From Egbenema bharatensis (lineage in GTDB: Bacteria > Cyanobacteriota > Cyanobacteriia > Elainellales > Elainellaceae), in the NCBI RefSeq assembly GCF_048077055.1, contig NZ_CP182236.1, positions 7,316,001 through 7,380,000 of the forward strand: a DNA stretch of 64,000 nucleotides. The letters are read 5' to 3'. Below are positions 46,624 to 58,927 of this stretch, piece after piece; the stretch's first letter is position 1, and each line of letters opens with the position of its first letter. A program made the translations under genes and the position numbers. The notes beneath the pieces are model-generated. The model worked only from the letters and a program-made list of their open reading frames with translations, was not told the origin of the DNA and did not search any database.

Positions 46624-47373
46624 ATGGTTCTGCTCCGACTCCATAACTTCACTCAACCGACCGTGTCCTCTCCTACTTCCTCCGCTGTTCAGTCTCGCTT
46701 TTCACCCTGGTTAACTCCCATCGTTTATTTCTTAGGCTGTTGGTTTGTGCTACCCGCCTATTTTCGGATGCGTATTACCGGGCAAGAGAACATTCCTGAG
46801 GATGGGCCGGTTATCCTGGCTCCAACGCATCGATCGCGGTGGGATGCCCTGCTGGTTCCTTACGCTGCCGGCCGGTTTGCCACAGGACGAGACATACATT
46901 TTATGGTGACCTCAGATGAGGTGAAAGGGTTCCAGGGCTGGCTGATTCGTCGCTTGGGTGGGTTTCCCGTCAATCCCCGTAATCCTGGCATTGGCAGTCT
47001 GCGGCATGGGGTGGAAGTGTTGCAAAACCGGGAGATGATGGTGATTTTCCCAGAGGGTGGCATTTTCCGAGATAAGGAACTGCATCCCCTGAAGCCAGGT
47101 CTGGCCAGGTTGGCGATTCAGGCAGGAGCAAGTCAGCCCGATCTAAACGTCAAAATTGTGCCGGTTAACCTTGACTACAATCCGCCGATTCCCAAATGGG
47201 GATGCAAGGTAAATGTTTCTATCGGAAAACCGATCGAGGTTTCAAAGTATTTGCAAGGGAACGTGAAGCAGAACGCTCAAGCCCTGACGGATGAAATGCG
47301 ATCGGGACTGACTCAACTCATCGAGCAAAACCAGATTGCTGAATCTGGTGAATTAGCGGAATCGAATTGCTAG
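46624..47373 (+). CDS. plsC: 1-acylglycerol-3-phosphate acyltransferase
   Basis: The 249-aa protein carries the HX4D acyltransferase motif as HRSRWD (His69, Asp74), a membrane-binding segment near residues 31-46, and the acceptor motif FPEGGIFRDKELHPLKPG. PlsC adds the second acyl chain to lysophosphatidic acid, giving phosphatidic acid for membrane lipids. The N-terminal 25 residues are low in conservation, so the start could be a few codons later. It is divergent from the cysteine desulfurase gene. Confidence 0.88.
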   Translation: MVLLRLHNFTQPTVSSPTSSAVQSRFSPWLTPIVYFLGCWFVLPAYFRMRITGQENIPEDGPVILAPTHRSRWDALLVPYAAGRFATGRDIHFMVTSDEVKGFQGWLIRRLGGFPVNPRNPGIGSLRHGVEVLQNREMMVIFPEGGIFRDKELHPLKPGLARLAIQAGASQPDLNVKIVPVNLDYNPPIPKWGCKVNVSIGKPIEVSKYLQGNVKQNAQALTDEMRSGLTQLIEQNQIAESGELAESNC

Positions 47374-47458
47374 TCACGGATAATACGACCCGTAGAGCAG
47401 GCTTTCAGCTTGCTTAAAAATACTGTACCGAGGTCTACTAGCAAAGCCGATCGAATGG

Positions 47459-48817
47459 TCAGTATCGCTCAACCAATAATCGCGCTTCCGCCTCCAGGGT
47501 AAATTCCTTCAGGTGATTCCATTCTGCTCGGCGGACGGCAAGAAAGGCTTGAGCCAGTTCAGAGCCTAAGGTATCCAGCAGCAGGCGATCGTGGGCTAAA
47601 TGATCGATCGCTTCATCCAGGTGTTCCGGCAAGCGATCAATCCCCTGCTGCAATCGATCGGCTTCAGGCATGTATCCCGGATCAATCGATACGGGTTCTC
47701 CCAGGGTTAATCCCTGGCGTATTCCATTCAACCCAGCCGCGATAGCGCTCCCCAAAGCCAGATAGGGATTAGCAGTCGCATCGATCGTTTTAAGTTCAAT
47801 GTGCGTGGGGCTGGGAGCCGTGGGATTGCTGGGAATCCGCACCGCCGCTTCACGGTTATCCTTTCCCCAACAGCGAAAGGCTCCACTCCAGAAATGAGGC
47901 TTTAACCGCCGGTAGGAATTGACACTGGGGGTGGTAATCGCCATCAGGGCCGGCAGATGCCAGAGGAGCCCCGCCACAAAGGGCTGGGCGATCGGGGATA
48001 ACTCTCCAGGCTGGGAGTCGTCTGGAATTAAATTTTTTCCCTCACGCCACAGGCTCAAGTGGAGATGGCAACCACTGCCTGCCTGGTCTGCAAATAGCTT
48101 TGGCAAAAAAGAGGCGCGTAGGTGGTGCCGCAGGGCTACGCCTCGCACCGTTTCCCGAAAAACAATCTGGCGATCGGCGGCTCCCAGAGCATTGGTGTAG
48201 CGAATGGCGATTTCATGCTGCCCCGTTCCCGATTCTGGATAGTACCGCTCAACTGGAATCCCCTGCGCCATCAGAGCTTCGGTGATGTCATGAATCACGG
48301 TCTGATTTTGATCCATGCCCAGGGTTGAGGCAAAGGCCGTCTGATCGGCTGGAGCCATTTCCTGATCCGATCGCAGCAGGTAAAACTCATTCTCAAACGC
48401 GGCCATGACTTGTAGCCCTTCTGTCTCCGCTGCGGCAATCATTCGCTGCAAAAAACCGCGCGGACATAGGCTCCAGGGATGCCCCTGACTGATCATATTA
48501 CCCATGACGCGAGCATGACCGGGAGCATAGGGCAAAGGCTGAAACGTAGACCAATCGGGAGCTAACCAGACCTCTCCCACCGGAGTCAACCCGCTTTCCG
48601 GCACCACCGCATCATACATGACTGGAATGGCCTGCTGCGCCTGGGAAATGCTCACCCCGTGAATCTGATGCTCCTCTAGAAAATCGGTATGGAAGGCTTT
48701 CCCGCGAATCATGTTGGCGTTGTCGCACCATAGCACCCGCACAAAGCGAATTTTCTGGTCTTTGATTTGATGCTTTACACGGGAGAGAAACTCGTTGGTT
48801 TGAGGGGCAGAATTCAT
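47459..48817 (-). CDS. Glutamine synthetase-like ligase
   Basis: The 452-aa protein belongs to the glutamine synthetase superfamily. It has ENEFYLL and GTGQHEIAI with metal-binding glutamates, AGSGCHLHLSL with the HxH stretch, and SPTHIELKTIDATANPYLALG at the C-terminal active-site. It lacks the strict N-terminal and adenylylation features of housekeeping GlnA. It may act as a gamma-glutamylpolyamine- or other amine-glutamate ligase, but the substrate is not known. The small Pro/Ser-rich gene ends four bases upstream. Confidence 0.8.
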   Translation of the reverse strand: MNSAPQTNEFLSRVKHQIKDQKIRFVRVLWCDNANMIRGKAFHTDFLEEHQIHGVSISQAQQAIPVMYDAVVPESGLTPVGEVWLAPDWSTFQPLPYAPGHARVMGNMISQGHPWSLCPRGFLQRMIAAAETEGLQVMAAFENEFYLLRSDQEMAPADQTAFASTLGMDQNQTVIHDITEALMAQGIPVERYYPESGTGQHEIAIRYTNALGAADRQIVFRETVRGVALRHHLRASFLPKLFADQAGSGCHLHLSLWREGKNLIPDDSQPGELSPIAQPFVAGLLWHLPALMAITTPSVNSYRRLKPHFWSGAFRCWGKDNREAAVRIPSNPTAPSPTHIELKTIDATANPYLALGSAIAAGLNGIRQGLTLGEPVSIDPGYMPEADRLQQGIDRLPEHLDEAIDHLAHDRLLLDTLGSELAQAFLAVRRAEWNHLKEFTLEAEARLLVERY

Positions 48818-48821
48818 GGTG

Positions 48822-49316
48822 CTAGTGGTTCAGCTTTTCCCAAAATTGTTGCATGATTCGGCTGGGGGAAGGATCGGATTGGGAACGATCTGAGGCGGTT
48901 TCAGTATCGGCTGCTCCAGAGGCAGGTTCATCCAGAATAATTTGTACTCCGACTCCATCCGCCCCAGAATTTGTTCCGGAATTTGTCTCAGAATCTACCC
49001 CATTTGTTCCAATGCCAGAAAACGGATCAGGGGAAACCGAGGAACCTGACCCATCGGTAGATGGATGATCGGGTTCCGGCAATGGAGGGCGAGTCCCATT
49101 TTCCTGGGAATTGGCTTCAGGAACCTCTGGAGTGATGGCTTCAGAAGACCCAGGCAGGGCAGGCACGATCGCCGGTCGTTGAGGAGTCAGGGTCATCCAG
49201 TCAAACGATCGCTGCACAATCACCGAAACGGTTGCAGTCAGGGCGATGGACAATAGCCCCAGGCAGCCGCGCCCCAGGAAGTGACCTAATCCAGATTTAG
49301 AAGAATTGTGTGTCAT
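48822..49316 (-). CDS. Single-pass membrane protein with Pro/Ser/Thr-rich tail
   Basis: From the ATG at 49316 the product is 164 aa: a short cytoplasmic start, one hydrophobic helix near residues 18-35 (GLLSIALTATVSVIV) and a long, acidic, low-complexity part (VPEANSQENGTRPPLPEPDHPSTDGSGSS...). The C-terminus SRIMQQFWEKLNH is a possible amphipathic helix. No known domain. Tail and gene are directly upstream of the glutamine-synthetase-like gene. Confidence 0.55.
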   Translation of the reverse strand: MTHNSSKSGLGHFLGRGCLGLLSIALTATVSVIVQRSFDWMTLTPQRPAIVPALPGSSEAITPEVPEANSQENGTRPPLPEPDHPSTDGSGSSVSPDPFSGIGTNGVDSETNSGTNSGADGVGVQIILDEPASGAADTETASDRSQSDPSPSRIMQQFWEKLNH

Positions 49317-49400
49317 AGCCAACTACGTAAAACCAACAGAACCGATCGAATTAATGCTTTATGATACGACTCGGTTTCCAGGTTGGACGCTGGCTCGTGC

Positions 49401-49444
49401 CATTTTGGATTTTGGATTTTGGATTTTAGATTCTGGATTTTGGT
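49401..49444. repeat. TTTTGGATT decamer-type repeat
   Basis: The words ATTTTGG recur four to five times in 44 bp, giving an AT-rich array between the small membrane gene and the MBL gene. It has no paired structure that I can see. It may form part of the divergent promoter region. Confidence 0.6.
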
Positions 49445-49517
49445 TGAGGGCGAATTGGGCAGAGGTTCATTCGTAACATTTTGTTAAAATCTGATCAGGA
49501 GATTTTCAGGTTTTGGA

Positions 49518-50291
49518 ATGCATTTAACGTGGCTGGATAATAATGCCTGGCTGATTGAAATGGGGGGACAGCGGATTTTGCTGGATCCCTGGTTAGTAGG
49601 AGCCCTCGTCTTTGGCAATATGCCCTGGTTGGTGAAGGGAGTCTCGCTTCAGCCGCGATCGATTCCTGAAAACATTGATCTGATTCTGCTGTCCCAGGGA
49701 TTGGAAGATCACGCCCATCCTGAAACCCTACAACAACTCGATCGTCAGATTCCTGTGGTGGCTTCCTCTAACGCTGCTAAGGTGGTGGAGAAACTGGGGT
49801 TCAGGCACATCACTCCCCTACCCCACGGCGCAGAGCAGACAATCGCCGATCGCCTTACGATTCAGGCGGTTCCGGGGGCTGTGGTTGGCCCATTTCTGAC
49901 GGAAAACGGCTACTTGATCACCGATCGCTCAGAAAATATCAGACTTTACTACGAACCCCATGGCTTTCACTCAGAGACGCTGCAAAACCTGGGGCCGGTG
50001 GATGTGGTGATCGCGCCTATCGTGGCCTCAAAACTGCCTGTGGTAGGAGCGATCGTGCAGGGGGCAGAATCCGCTCTGCGGGCTGTGGAGTTGCTTCAGC
50101 CGCGCTTCATTCTACCAACGGCGAATGGTAGTCAGGTAAAATTTGAAGGATTGATTGGGCCGTTGATTACGGAAGAAGGGAGTGTGGAGGAATTCCGGAG
50201 GTTGCTGGTGCAAAAGCAGTATGCAACGCAGGTAATTGCCCCAAATCCTGGAGAACGATTTGAAGTGGAGCGATCGGCAATTGACCGTTAA
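49518..50291 (+). CDS. MBL-fold metallo-hydrolase-like protein
   Basis: The 257-aa protein has the metallo-beta-lactamase fold order: MHLTWLDNNAWLIEMGGQRILLDPWL, then LILLSQGLEDHAHPETLQQL, where the usual HxHxDH becomes Gln-Gly-x2-Asp-His-Ala-His, and TANGSQVKFEG later. The first His of the standard motif is missing, so one metal site may be changed. Proteins of this UlaG-like subgroup act on lactones, nucleotides or lipids. It is found widely in cyanobacteria and plants. Substrate unknown. Confidence 0.75.
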   Translation: MHLTWLDNNAWLIEMGGQRILLDPWLVGALVFGNMPWLVKGVSLQPRSIPENIDLILLSQGLEDHAHPETLQQLDRQIPVVASSNAAKVVEKLGFRHITPLPHGAEQTIADRLTIQAVPGAVVGPFLTENGYLITDRSENIRLYYEPHGFHSETLQNLGPVDVVIAPIVASKLPVVGAIVQGAESALRAVELLQPRFILPTANGSQVKFEGLIGPLITEEGSVEEFRRLLVQKQYATQVIAPNPGERFEVERSAIDR

Positions 50292-50356
50292 ACTAAGAAG
50301 TATTCCTTCAGAGGGATTACATGATTATCCTCGATTGGGTTAACTTCTGAAACCGA

Positions 50357-52648
50357 ATGAGTTCTGCGAATCAAAATGGGTTGTGTGTTGGGCAGATGAA
50401 CGCCGGAGAGCCAGAACGGGGAAACCACTGGCAGAAAGTTCTGGATGCTTGTTTTATAGCAGCTTCTAGCCTATCGGTTGGTGTTCTGCTCGTGGATGAG
50501 CAATTTCGCTGTATTCAAAGTAATTCGGTTCTGGCGGAGATCAGCGGGTTGACCCTGGAGGATTGTCAGGGCAAGTACCTGCGAGAAGTTCTGCCTGATT
50601 TTTCTACGGCACTGGAGCAAACCTGTCAGCACGCTTTAGAAACCGGAAATTCCATCACGGATCTCAACGTTGAAACGGGTACACCATCGTCTAAACGTTG
50701 CTGGACGATCGCTTGTTTTGCTGTTGCTCGCACTCGTATGGTGAGTCTCTTTTTGTTGGAAACGACTTCCCTGATTCCATCAGAGTCTTCTCTGCATGCA
50801 GCTGAAGTGCGGTTTCGGGCGATGGTGCAAAACGCCTATGACATGATCAATGTGGAGATGCTCCGGCAGCAGTTTGAGCGCGAGCGTTTAATTAACAAGA
50901 TTGCGATGCGGGTGCTTCAGACCCTTGATCTGCAAGATATCCTGGATACTGCTGTCACCGAGATCCGAACATTTCTGCAAGCCGATCGCGTCATCATTGC
51001 CCGCTATATTGGTGAAAGCTGGCATCTCATCATGGCCGAGGCGATCGGAGAAGGTTTGGCATCCTGTCTGGGCAAGAATGTGAAACACGCTCAGCTTGGG
51101 GAATATTTAGGACTGAACCAACAAACCATTCAGGCAGCAACCGAGCACCTGATGTCATTGCCTCTGTCTGAGACAGCTCCAGAGTGGATGGCACACTGGC
51201 AGATTCGTTCTCGACTGACGATGCCGATCGCTTTTGGGGAACAGCGTTGGGGCGTGCTGGTGGTGCATCAGTGTGATGGAGTGCGGCATTGGGAGACCTT
51301 TGAGGTTGAATTATTAGAACGATTATCGACTCAGTTAGCGATCGCCATTCAGCAGTCTGAACTGCATCAACAAATTCAGCACCTGAATGATGATTTAGAA
51401 AATCAGGTGACGGCCCGTACCGCAGAGTTGCAGGTGGCGTTTGAATTTGAAGCGACTCTCAAACGAATCACCGATCGGGTACGGGATAGTTTAGATGAAG
51501 ATCAAATTTTGCAGGCGGCTGTCCGGGAATTAGCGTTAGTTTTAAAAATTAGCGGTTGCAATGCATCCATGTATGATCTGGATCAGCGAGCTTCAACTAC
51601 CTGCTACGAATACACCACTTCTATCTCTCCCTATTTAGGACGAGTGGCTCAATTTTCGGCGGTACCAGAACTGTATAGCCAACTTTTGGGAGGGCAATAT
51701 TTTCAGTTTTGCTCCCTTGTGCCTAACCCGGAGCGGGGGCTGGTTTCGATGCTGGCTTGCCCGATTCGAGATGATCAGGGGGTGATTGGAGATCTCTGGC
51801 TAATTCATCATAAAGAGTATGCCTTTAGCCCGCAGGATATCCGATTAGTAGAACAGGTGGCGAACCAATGTGCGATCGCCATTCGTCAAGCCAGATTGTA
51901 TAAAGAATCGCAATCTCAGGTTAAAGAACTCGAACGATTGAATCAGCTCAAAGATGATTTTCTTAGCACTGTTTCCCATGAATTGCGGACTCCGTTAGCA
52001 AATATCAAAATGGCGATTCATATGTTGAAGGCAGCCCCCACGCCGGAGAAGCGAGAACGCTATATGAATATCCTGGAAGCGGAATGTAGTCGTGAAATTG
52101 AGTTGATTAACGATTTACTGGATCTACAGAAACTCGAAAATGATTCCTATACGGTTGCCTTAGAACCTATTCACCTGCAAACCTGGTTGCCAACGGTAAT
52201 TGCGCCATTTATTTCCCGTGCCAAAAATCGACAACAGGTACTCAACGTTGAAGTACCCAGTGGAATGTCTGCATTAATGTCCGATCGCAAGACATTAGAA
52301 CGAATTCTGGCGGAGTTATTAAATAACGCCTGTAAGTACACCCCACCCCAGGGAAGAATTACCTTAGAGGTGAGTCATGTGGTAAATCTAGCAGTCAGTC
52401 CCCATGCCATGACCCGGTTTGCGGTTAGAAATGAAGCCAATGTCCCGGCGGCAGAGATTCCTCGGATGTTTGAGAAGTTTTATCGGATCCCCAAGGCCGA
52501 TCCGTGGCAGCAGGGGGGTACCGGTTTGGGGTTGGCCTTAGTCCAAAAGTTAGTGGAAACCCTCCAGGGCAGCATTCATGCCAGCAGTCAGAATGGGTGG
52601 ACAACGCTACAGGTGGATTTACCAGTGTTGGGGAAGGCAGCGGAATAG
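50357..52648 (+). CDS. PAS-GAF-GAF sensor histidine kinase
   Basis: The 763-aa soluble kinase has a PAS domain near residues 30-130 (GVLLVDEQFRCIQSNSVLAEISGLTLEDC), a GAF domain near 175-335 (DRVIIARY, RSRLTMPIAFGEQRWGVLVVHQ), a coiled coil, a second GAF near 365-510, and the kinase core. The H-box is FLSTVSHELRTPLANIK near 537, N-box ELLNNACKYT, and the G2 box GGTGLGLALVQKLVE. The G1 box is replaced by NEANVP. The first GAF lacks an obvious bilin-binding cysteine in the usual CH motif. Partners are not adjacent. Confidence 0.88.
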   Translation: MSSANQNGLCVGQMNAGEPERGNHWQKVLDACFIAASSLSVGVLLVDEQFRCIQSNSVLAEISGLTLEDCQGKYLREVLPDFSTALEQTCQHALETGNSITDLNVETGTPSSKRCWTIACFAVARTRMVSLFLLETTSLIPSESSLHAAEVRFRAMVQNAYDMINVEMLRQQFERERLINKIAMRVLQTLDLQDILDTAVTEIRTFLQADRVIIARYIGESWHLIMAEAIGEGLASCLGKNVKHAQLGEYLGLNQQTIQAATEHLMSLPLSETAPEWMAHWQIRSRLTMPIAFGEQRWGVLVVHQCDGVRHWETFEVELLERLSTQLAIAIQQSELHQQIQHLNDDLENQVTARTAELQVAFEFEATLKRITDRVRDSLDEDQILQAAVRELALVLKISGCNASMYDLDQRASTTCYEYTTSISPYLGRVAQFSAVPELYSQLLGGQYFQFCSLVPNPERGLVSMLACPIRDDQGVIGDLWLIHHKEYAFSPQDIRLVEQVANQCAIAIRQARLYKESQSQVKELERLNQLKDDFLSTVSHELRTPLANIKMAIHMLKAAPTPEKRERYMNILEAECSREIELINDLLDLQKLENDSYTVALEPIHLQTWLPTVIAPFISRAKNRQQVLNVEVPSGMSALMSDRKTLERILAELLNNACKYTPPQGRITLEVSHVVNLAVSPHAMTRFAVRNEANVPAAEIPRMFEKFYRIPKADPWQQGGTGLGLALVQKLVETLQGSIHASSQNGWTTLQVDLPVLGKAAE

Positions 52649-52660
52649 GGTCAGCTTAGA

Positions 52661-52702
52661 CCATTCAGCTTGGATCATTCAGCTTGGGTCATTCAGCTTG
52701 GA
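52661..52702. repeat. Three 14-bp direct repeats
   Basis: CCATTCAGCTTGGA, TCATTCAGCTTGGG and TCATTCAGCTTGGA follow each other just after the kinase stop codon. No hairpin is formed, so it is not a simple terminator. Confidence 0.7.
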
Positions 52703-52736
52703 TTATGAATTCAACCTGTCAATCGTTCTGCTTGGT

Positions 52737-52812
52737 TGACTGGGCGGGCAGGATGCCCACCCCACAAGAATTTTAGATTATTCAATTTGTTCAATTTGCA
52801 TTTCTTAGACAA
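52737..52812. repeat. Short form of the dispersed repeat
   Basis: GACTGGGCGGGCAGGATGCC is followed by CACCCCACAAGAATTTTAG and ATTATTCAATTTG. The ends agree with the longer repeats at 9304 and 39886, while the centre GACTTCGGCTTGAG...CGAAACGC is missing. This shows how the family varies. Confidence 0.55.
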
Positions 52813-52842
52813 ATTTTAAGGAGGCGAATCAGACAATCTGCC

Positions 52843-53708
52843 TCAGGTTGATAGATTGCTCCGATCGCTGGGATTGGCTCTGCGAAATTCCATCTGATAA
52901 CGATACAGGGCGACCGGCCGCGAGGGGGCAAACAGATTATCTGTGGGGAAGGTTTTGAAGTAATCAGGATCCTGGGGCGATAGGTAAATGGCTGTCACCT
53001 GTTCCGCTACGATGTCAGGGCGATCGTCGCCGGAAGGGGCATCCTTTTGAGGCGGGAAATAGGTATAGGCAGTGGTATTTTCGACTTCGTTAAAGTAAAT
53101 ATCGGCAATGCCCAGGAATTCCTGCTGAAAAATTTCAGTGGTGATGAATTGATTCGGCGCAGGCGACTCTGTATCGCGCCCTGTAACCGTAGACAGCAAA
53201 CGACGATCGTTTTTGAGCAGGGTAATCTGACGATTGGGATTCTTCGGATCCAGCTTCACCGCCAGCACAGCATCTTCCCCCAAGTAGGCCTGCGCAGACT
53301 CAATCCATTAAAAGCGCGATCGGAAATAATCGATGTTGTGTCGCCATTCAAAGGATTCAAAATCGGCTGGAGAAACATCTGAATCCCTTCGGGCTGTTCC
53401 TCTACAAACCGCACTGGAAAGACGATCGGCTGATTCAAAAACCGTTGGTTGCCCTCAAAGCCTGGAGTCACCAGTTCTGGAGCCAGAGGAGCCTCCATAT
53501 CCACCAGAGTTGTAGTGACTACCCAATCCCCTGCAAACCATTCTGGGTAAATCAAATCTCCCTTGGCAGACTGCACCAACGGTTTTCCCTGCCAGTCGGG
53601 AAAGCGCGACAATCGTGCTGCTAACTCACCTGCCTGAGCCGTGCCACTACAGAACAGCCATAGAAGCAGGAGTGCCAGGAGCCAGAAGAGTTTTTGCTTG
53701 TATCGCAT
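52843..53708 (-). pseudogene. Exported protein (DUF6816-like), one-base frameshift
   Basis: From MRYKQKLFWLLALLLLWLFCSG at 53708, a signal peptide is followed by SRFPDWQGKPLVQSAKGDLIYPEWFAGDWVV, resembling the cyanobacterial DUF6816 family, which may be thylakoid-lumenal or periplasmic. Near 53296-53303 (GTAGGCCTGCGC) the frame changes: after RAFNGLSL the text QAYLGEDAVLAVKLDPKNPNRQITLL continues to 52843 in another frame, as if one base were lost. The upstream open frame to 53930 is only the translation of repeats. Function unknown. Confidence 0.7.
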
Positions 53709-53710
53709 GG

Positions 53711-53785
53711 GAGGACTGAGGACTGAGGACTGAGGACTGAGGACTGAGGACTGAGGACTGAGGACTGAGGACTGAGGACTGAGGA
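53711..53785. repeat. Heptamer array (GAGGACT), STRR type
   Basis: The heptamer GAGGACT is repeated about 10.7 times directly upstream of the start codon of the DUF6816-like gene, leaving no room for a normal ribosome binding site. It is the second heptamer array of the window. Confidence 0.85.
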
Positions 53786-53811
53786 TGAAGTAGGAAGTAG
53801 GAATGAGAGAT

Positions 53812-53935
53812 GACTCTTGTGGGGTGGGCATCTTGCCCGCCCAGTCAGCCCCAAAGGACTGAGAACCAACAGTTGATGACAACTCTTGTGGGGTGGGCAT
53901 CTTGCCCGTCCAGTCTGACTCAAAGGACATAGACC
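53812..53935. repeat. Tandem pair of reversed dispersed repeats
   Basis: CTCTTGTGGGGTGGGCATCT, then TGCCC(G)CCAGTC, occurs twice about 65 bp apart, each followed by CAAAGGAC. They are reversed relatives of the unit at 52737. Each pair of TGGGC/GCCCA words can fold into a hairpin. Confidence 0.6.
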
Positions 53936-54005
53936 ACAGAGAGTTCGCCTTTATGTTAGCGTTTTACCCTTTACTTTCCCATACTCGATCGCTCTCCACC
54001 CATCC

Positions 54006-54938
54006 TCAAGGGGATGCGGCAGATTGACAATGCTTAATAATGGCCGCATTCACCACTTCAGGATTGCCACTCGACGCGACATGACCGCAGTTGGGCACAA
54101 TCTCAAAGCGGGAATTGGGGAGCCTGGAATGCAGTAACCTGCCATTTTCGATCGGAAACCAGCGATCGTGATCAGACCACAGCACCAGGGTGGGACAGGT
54201 GACTTTGGGGAGATTATCCTGAATGGTTTGGATCAGGTTCGGTTGCTTGCGGTGGAAGCGATCGATTTCCTGTGCGGCAAGCTGTAAGTCGGCGGCAAAC
54301 TGAGTCAGCGTACCGGGGATGTGCAGGTAGGGATAGGTGAGCCAGTAGATGTCCTCGTCGGCAATTTGTGAGGCATCCAGCACGACTTCTCGACGGATCA
54401 AGCGAGTCATGGACTGGACGATCGGGTTAAAGGGGCGAACCAGTTGGTTTTGATCGACCCATTCCACCAGGGGTAGGGGTAGGGCAGAGAGCGATCGCAT
54501 ACTGGAACTGGGTAACTGCTGCGGAAATACGGGGGCATTAATCACTACCAGGCGATCGACTTGATCTGGATAGGATTGGGTCAGGGCGAGGGCGGTTAAG
54601 GCTCCCAGGGATTCGGCGGCAATCATCACAGGCGAGTCGCACAGGGATTGAATCACCCTAAACAACTCAATCACTTGATGGCCAATCACTTCTGGCAGGG
54701 GTGGCGTTTCTGAGAAACCATAGCCCTTGGCATCAATGCAAATGATGCGAAAGTGGGCTGATAAGGGTTGGATACTGTGCCGCCAGTTATAGCTCCAACT
54801 GCCAATCCCGTGCAGCAATACCAGCGGTTGACCGGAACCTGCTTCTCCATAGGCGATCGCCACTTTACGACCACTGGCATCGGGAATGGTCAGGGTTTGT
54901 CGCCCGTTGGGAAAGTGTTGTTGCCACCAATCGGTCAT
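54006..54938 (-). CDS. Alpha/beta-hydrolase
   Basis: The 310-aa protein has the alpha/beta-hydrolase fold: oxyanion motif VLLHGIGSWSYNW, nucleophile elbow AAESLGAL (Ser near 108), the acid in LWSDHDRWFP and the histidine in NCGHVASSGNP near 290. A cap region lies between residues 140 and 215. It has no signal peptide. Enzymes of this type cleave esters, epoxides or C-C bonds. It ends the cluster before gcvP, on the same strand with 32 bp between. Confidence 0.85.
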   Translation of the reverse strand: MTDWWQQHFPNGRQTLTIPDASGRKVAIAYGEAGSGQPLVLLHGIGSWSYNWRHSIQPLSAHFRIICIDAKGYGFSETPPLPEVIGHQVIELFRVIQSLCDSPVMIAAESLGALTALALTQSYPDQVDRLVVINAPVFPQQLPSSSMRSLSALPLPLVEWVDQNQLVRPFNPIVQSMTRLIRREVVLDASQIADEDIYWLTYPYLHIPGTLTQFAADLQLAAQEIDRFHRKQPNLIQTIQDNLPKVTCPTLVLWSDHDRWFPIENGRLLHSRLPNSRFEIVPNCGHVASSGNPEVVNAAIIKHCQSAASP

Positions 54939-54970
54939 GATGCATCCTGGGGAAATCGGTCAAACAAAAT

Positions 54971-58071
<3,101 letters not shown>

Positions 58072-58367
58072 AGGAACGCTGAACTCACGAAGTAAGGTAG
58101 AGAATTACAGGATAGTAAAGTTCTAGCTATTTCTGAAACAATTTGCAACAAAGCAGGGAGAGGCAAGCAAGGTAGAAAAATAGGATGTCAGTTTATCAGC
58201 CCACTGAAACGGCTGCGGCGACGGGGGCGATCGGGTCTATGGTTGGGAGGATTTTTACAAGGAGCGTTTCTTTTATACAGAGCGATCGCATTTTTCCGAT
58301 ACCCGAAGCATTTGAATGGGAATTCTAGCTCTATGGCAAACCATTGCGATCGTTTTAGAGGGTGAGA

Positions 58368-58904
58368 ATGAATTTGTTTAAGATGCTTGGGTTGGCGGGC
58401 TTTACGAGTGTTGCTTTGTCTCTTGGTTTTGGACAGGCGGCTCAGGCCGAGTTGCTGACATTAGGTGAGGCAGCGGGGGGACAGGTGGTACGGCTAGATA
58501 CGGCATCCATTACTCGCAATGGCAATTCTGGGAGTTGGTGGGGTGGGTTTACCTATTACCTGGGTGGAGAGCGCATTGATGCTGAGGTTCATTGTGGGCA
58601 GGGGACGTGGTATGTGGATGGACAAAGCTATACGCCGCAGTCTCGAACTACGGAGACGATGATCAGGTTGGTTTGTTCTGCAAGGCAGGTTACGGATGAG
58701 GCGAGAGGGCCAGATATGGCATACATGCTGGTGTTTGATCCACCTTCTAATGTGCGATCGTCGCCAGGGGGTTCGGTGATCTGCATGATTGATCGAATGG
58801 AGATTATTCGTGTGTATGTTGAACCGCGTGATGGGTGGTTTTTGACGACGGCGTGTGGCAGTTCTGGTTGGATTCATGAAAGCCAAATTCGGGTTTTTCG
58901 TTAA
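58368..58904 (+). CDS. Exported SH3-like domain protein
   Basis: From the ATG at 58368 (GAGGG five bases upstream) the product is 178 aa, with a signal peptide MNLFKMLGLAGFTSVALSLG and cleavage near AAQA. The middle is beta-rich with two cysteines (EVHCGQGTWY, IRLVCSAR). Residues 125-178 form a bacterial SH3 domain: PSNVRSSPGGSVICMIDRMEIIRVYVEPRDGWFLTTAC and GWIHESQI. It probably binds peptidoglycan or other envelope parts. Two extra cysteines in the SH3 part suggest disulfides. Confidence 0.75.
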   Translation: MNLFKMLGLAGFTSVALSLGFGQAAQAELLTLGEAAGGQVVRLDTASITRNGNSGSWWGGFTYYLGGERIDAEVHCGQGTWYVDGQSYTPQSRTTETMIRLVCSARQVTDEARGPDMAYMLVFDPPSNVRSSPGGSVICMIDRMEIIRVYVEPRDGWFLTTACGSSGWIHESQIRVFR

Positions 58905-58927
58905 GGGTTGACAGCAACAAAAGGACT

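Noticed and set aside
53709..53930. An N-terminal extension SPQSSVL repeated in front of the DUF6816-like protein.
   Set aside because: It is the translation of the heptamer array and of dispersed repeats. A proper signal peptide starts at 53708.
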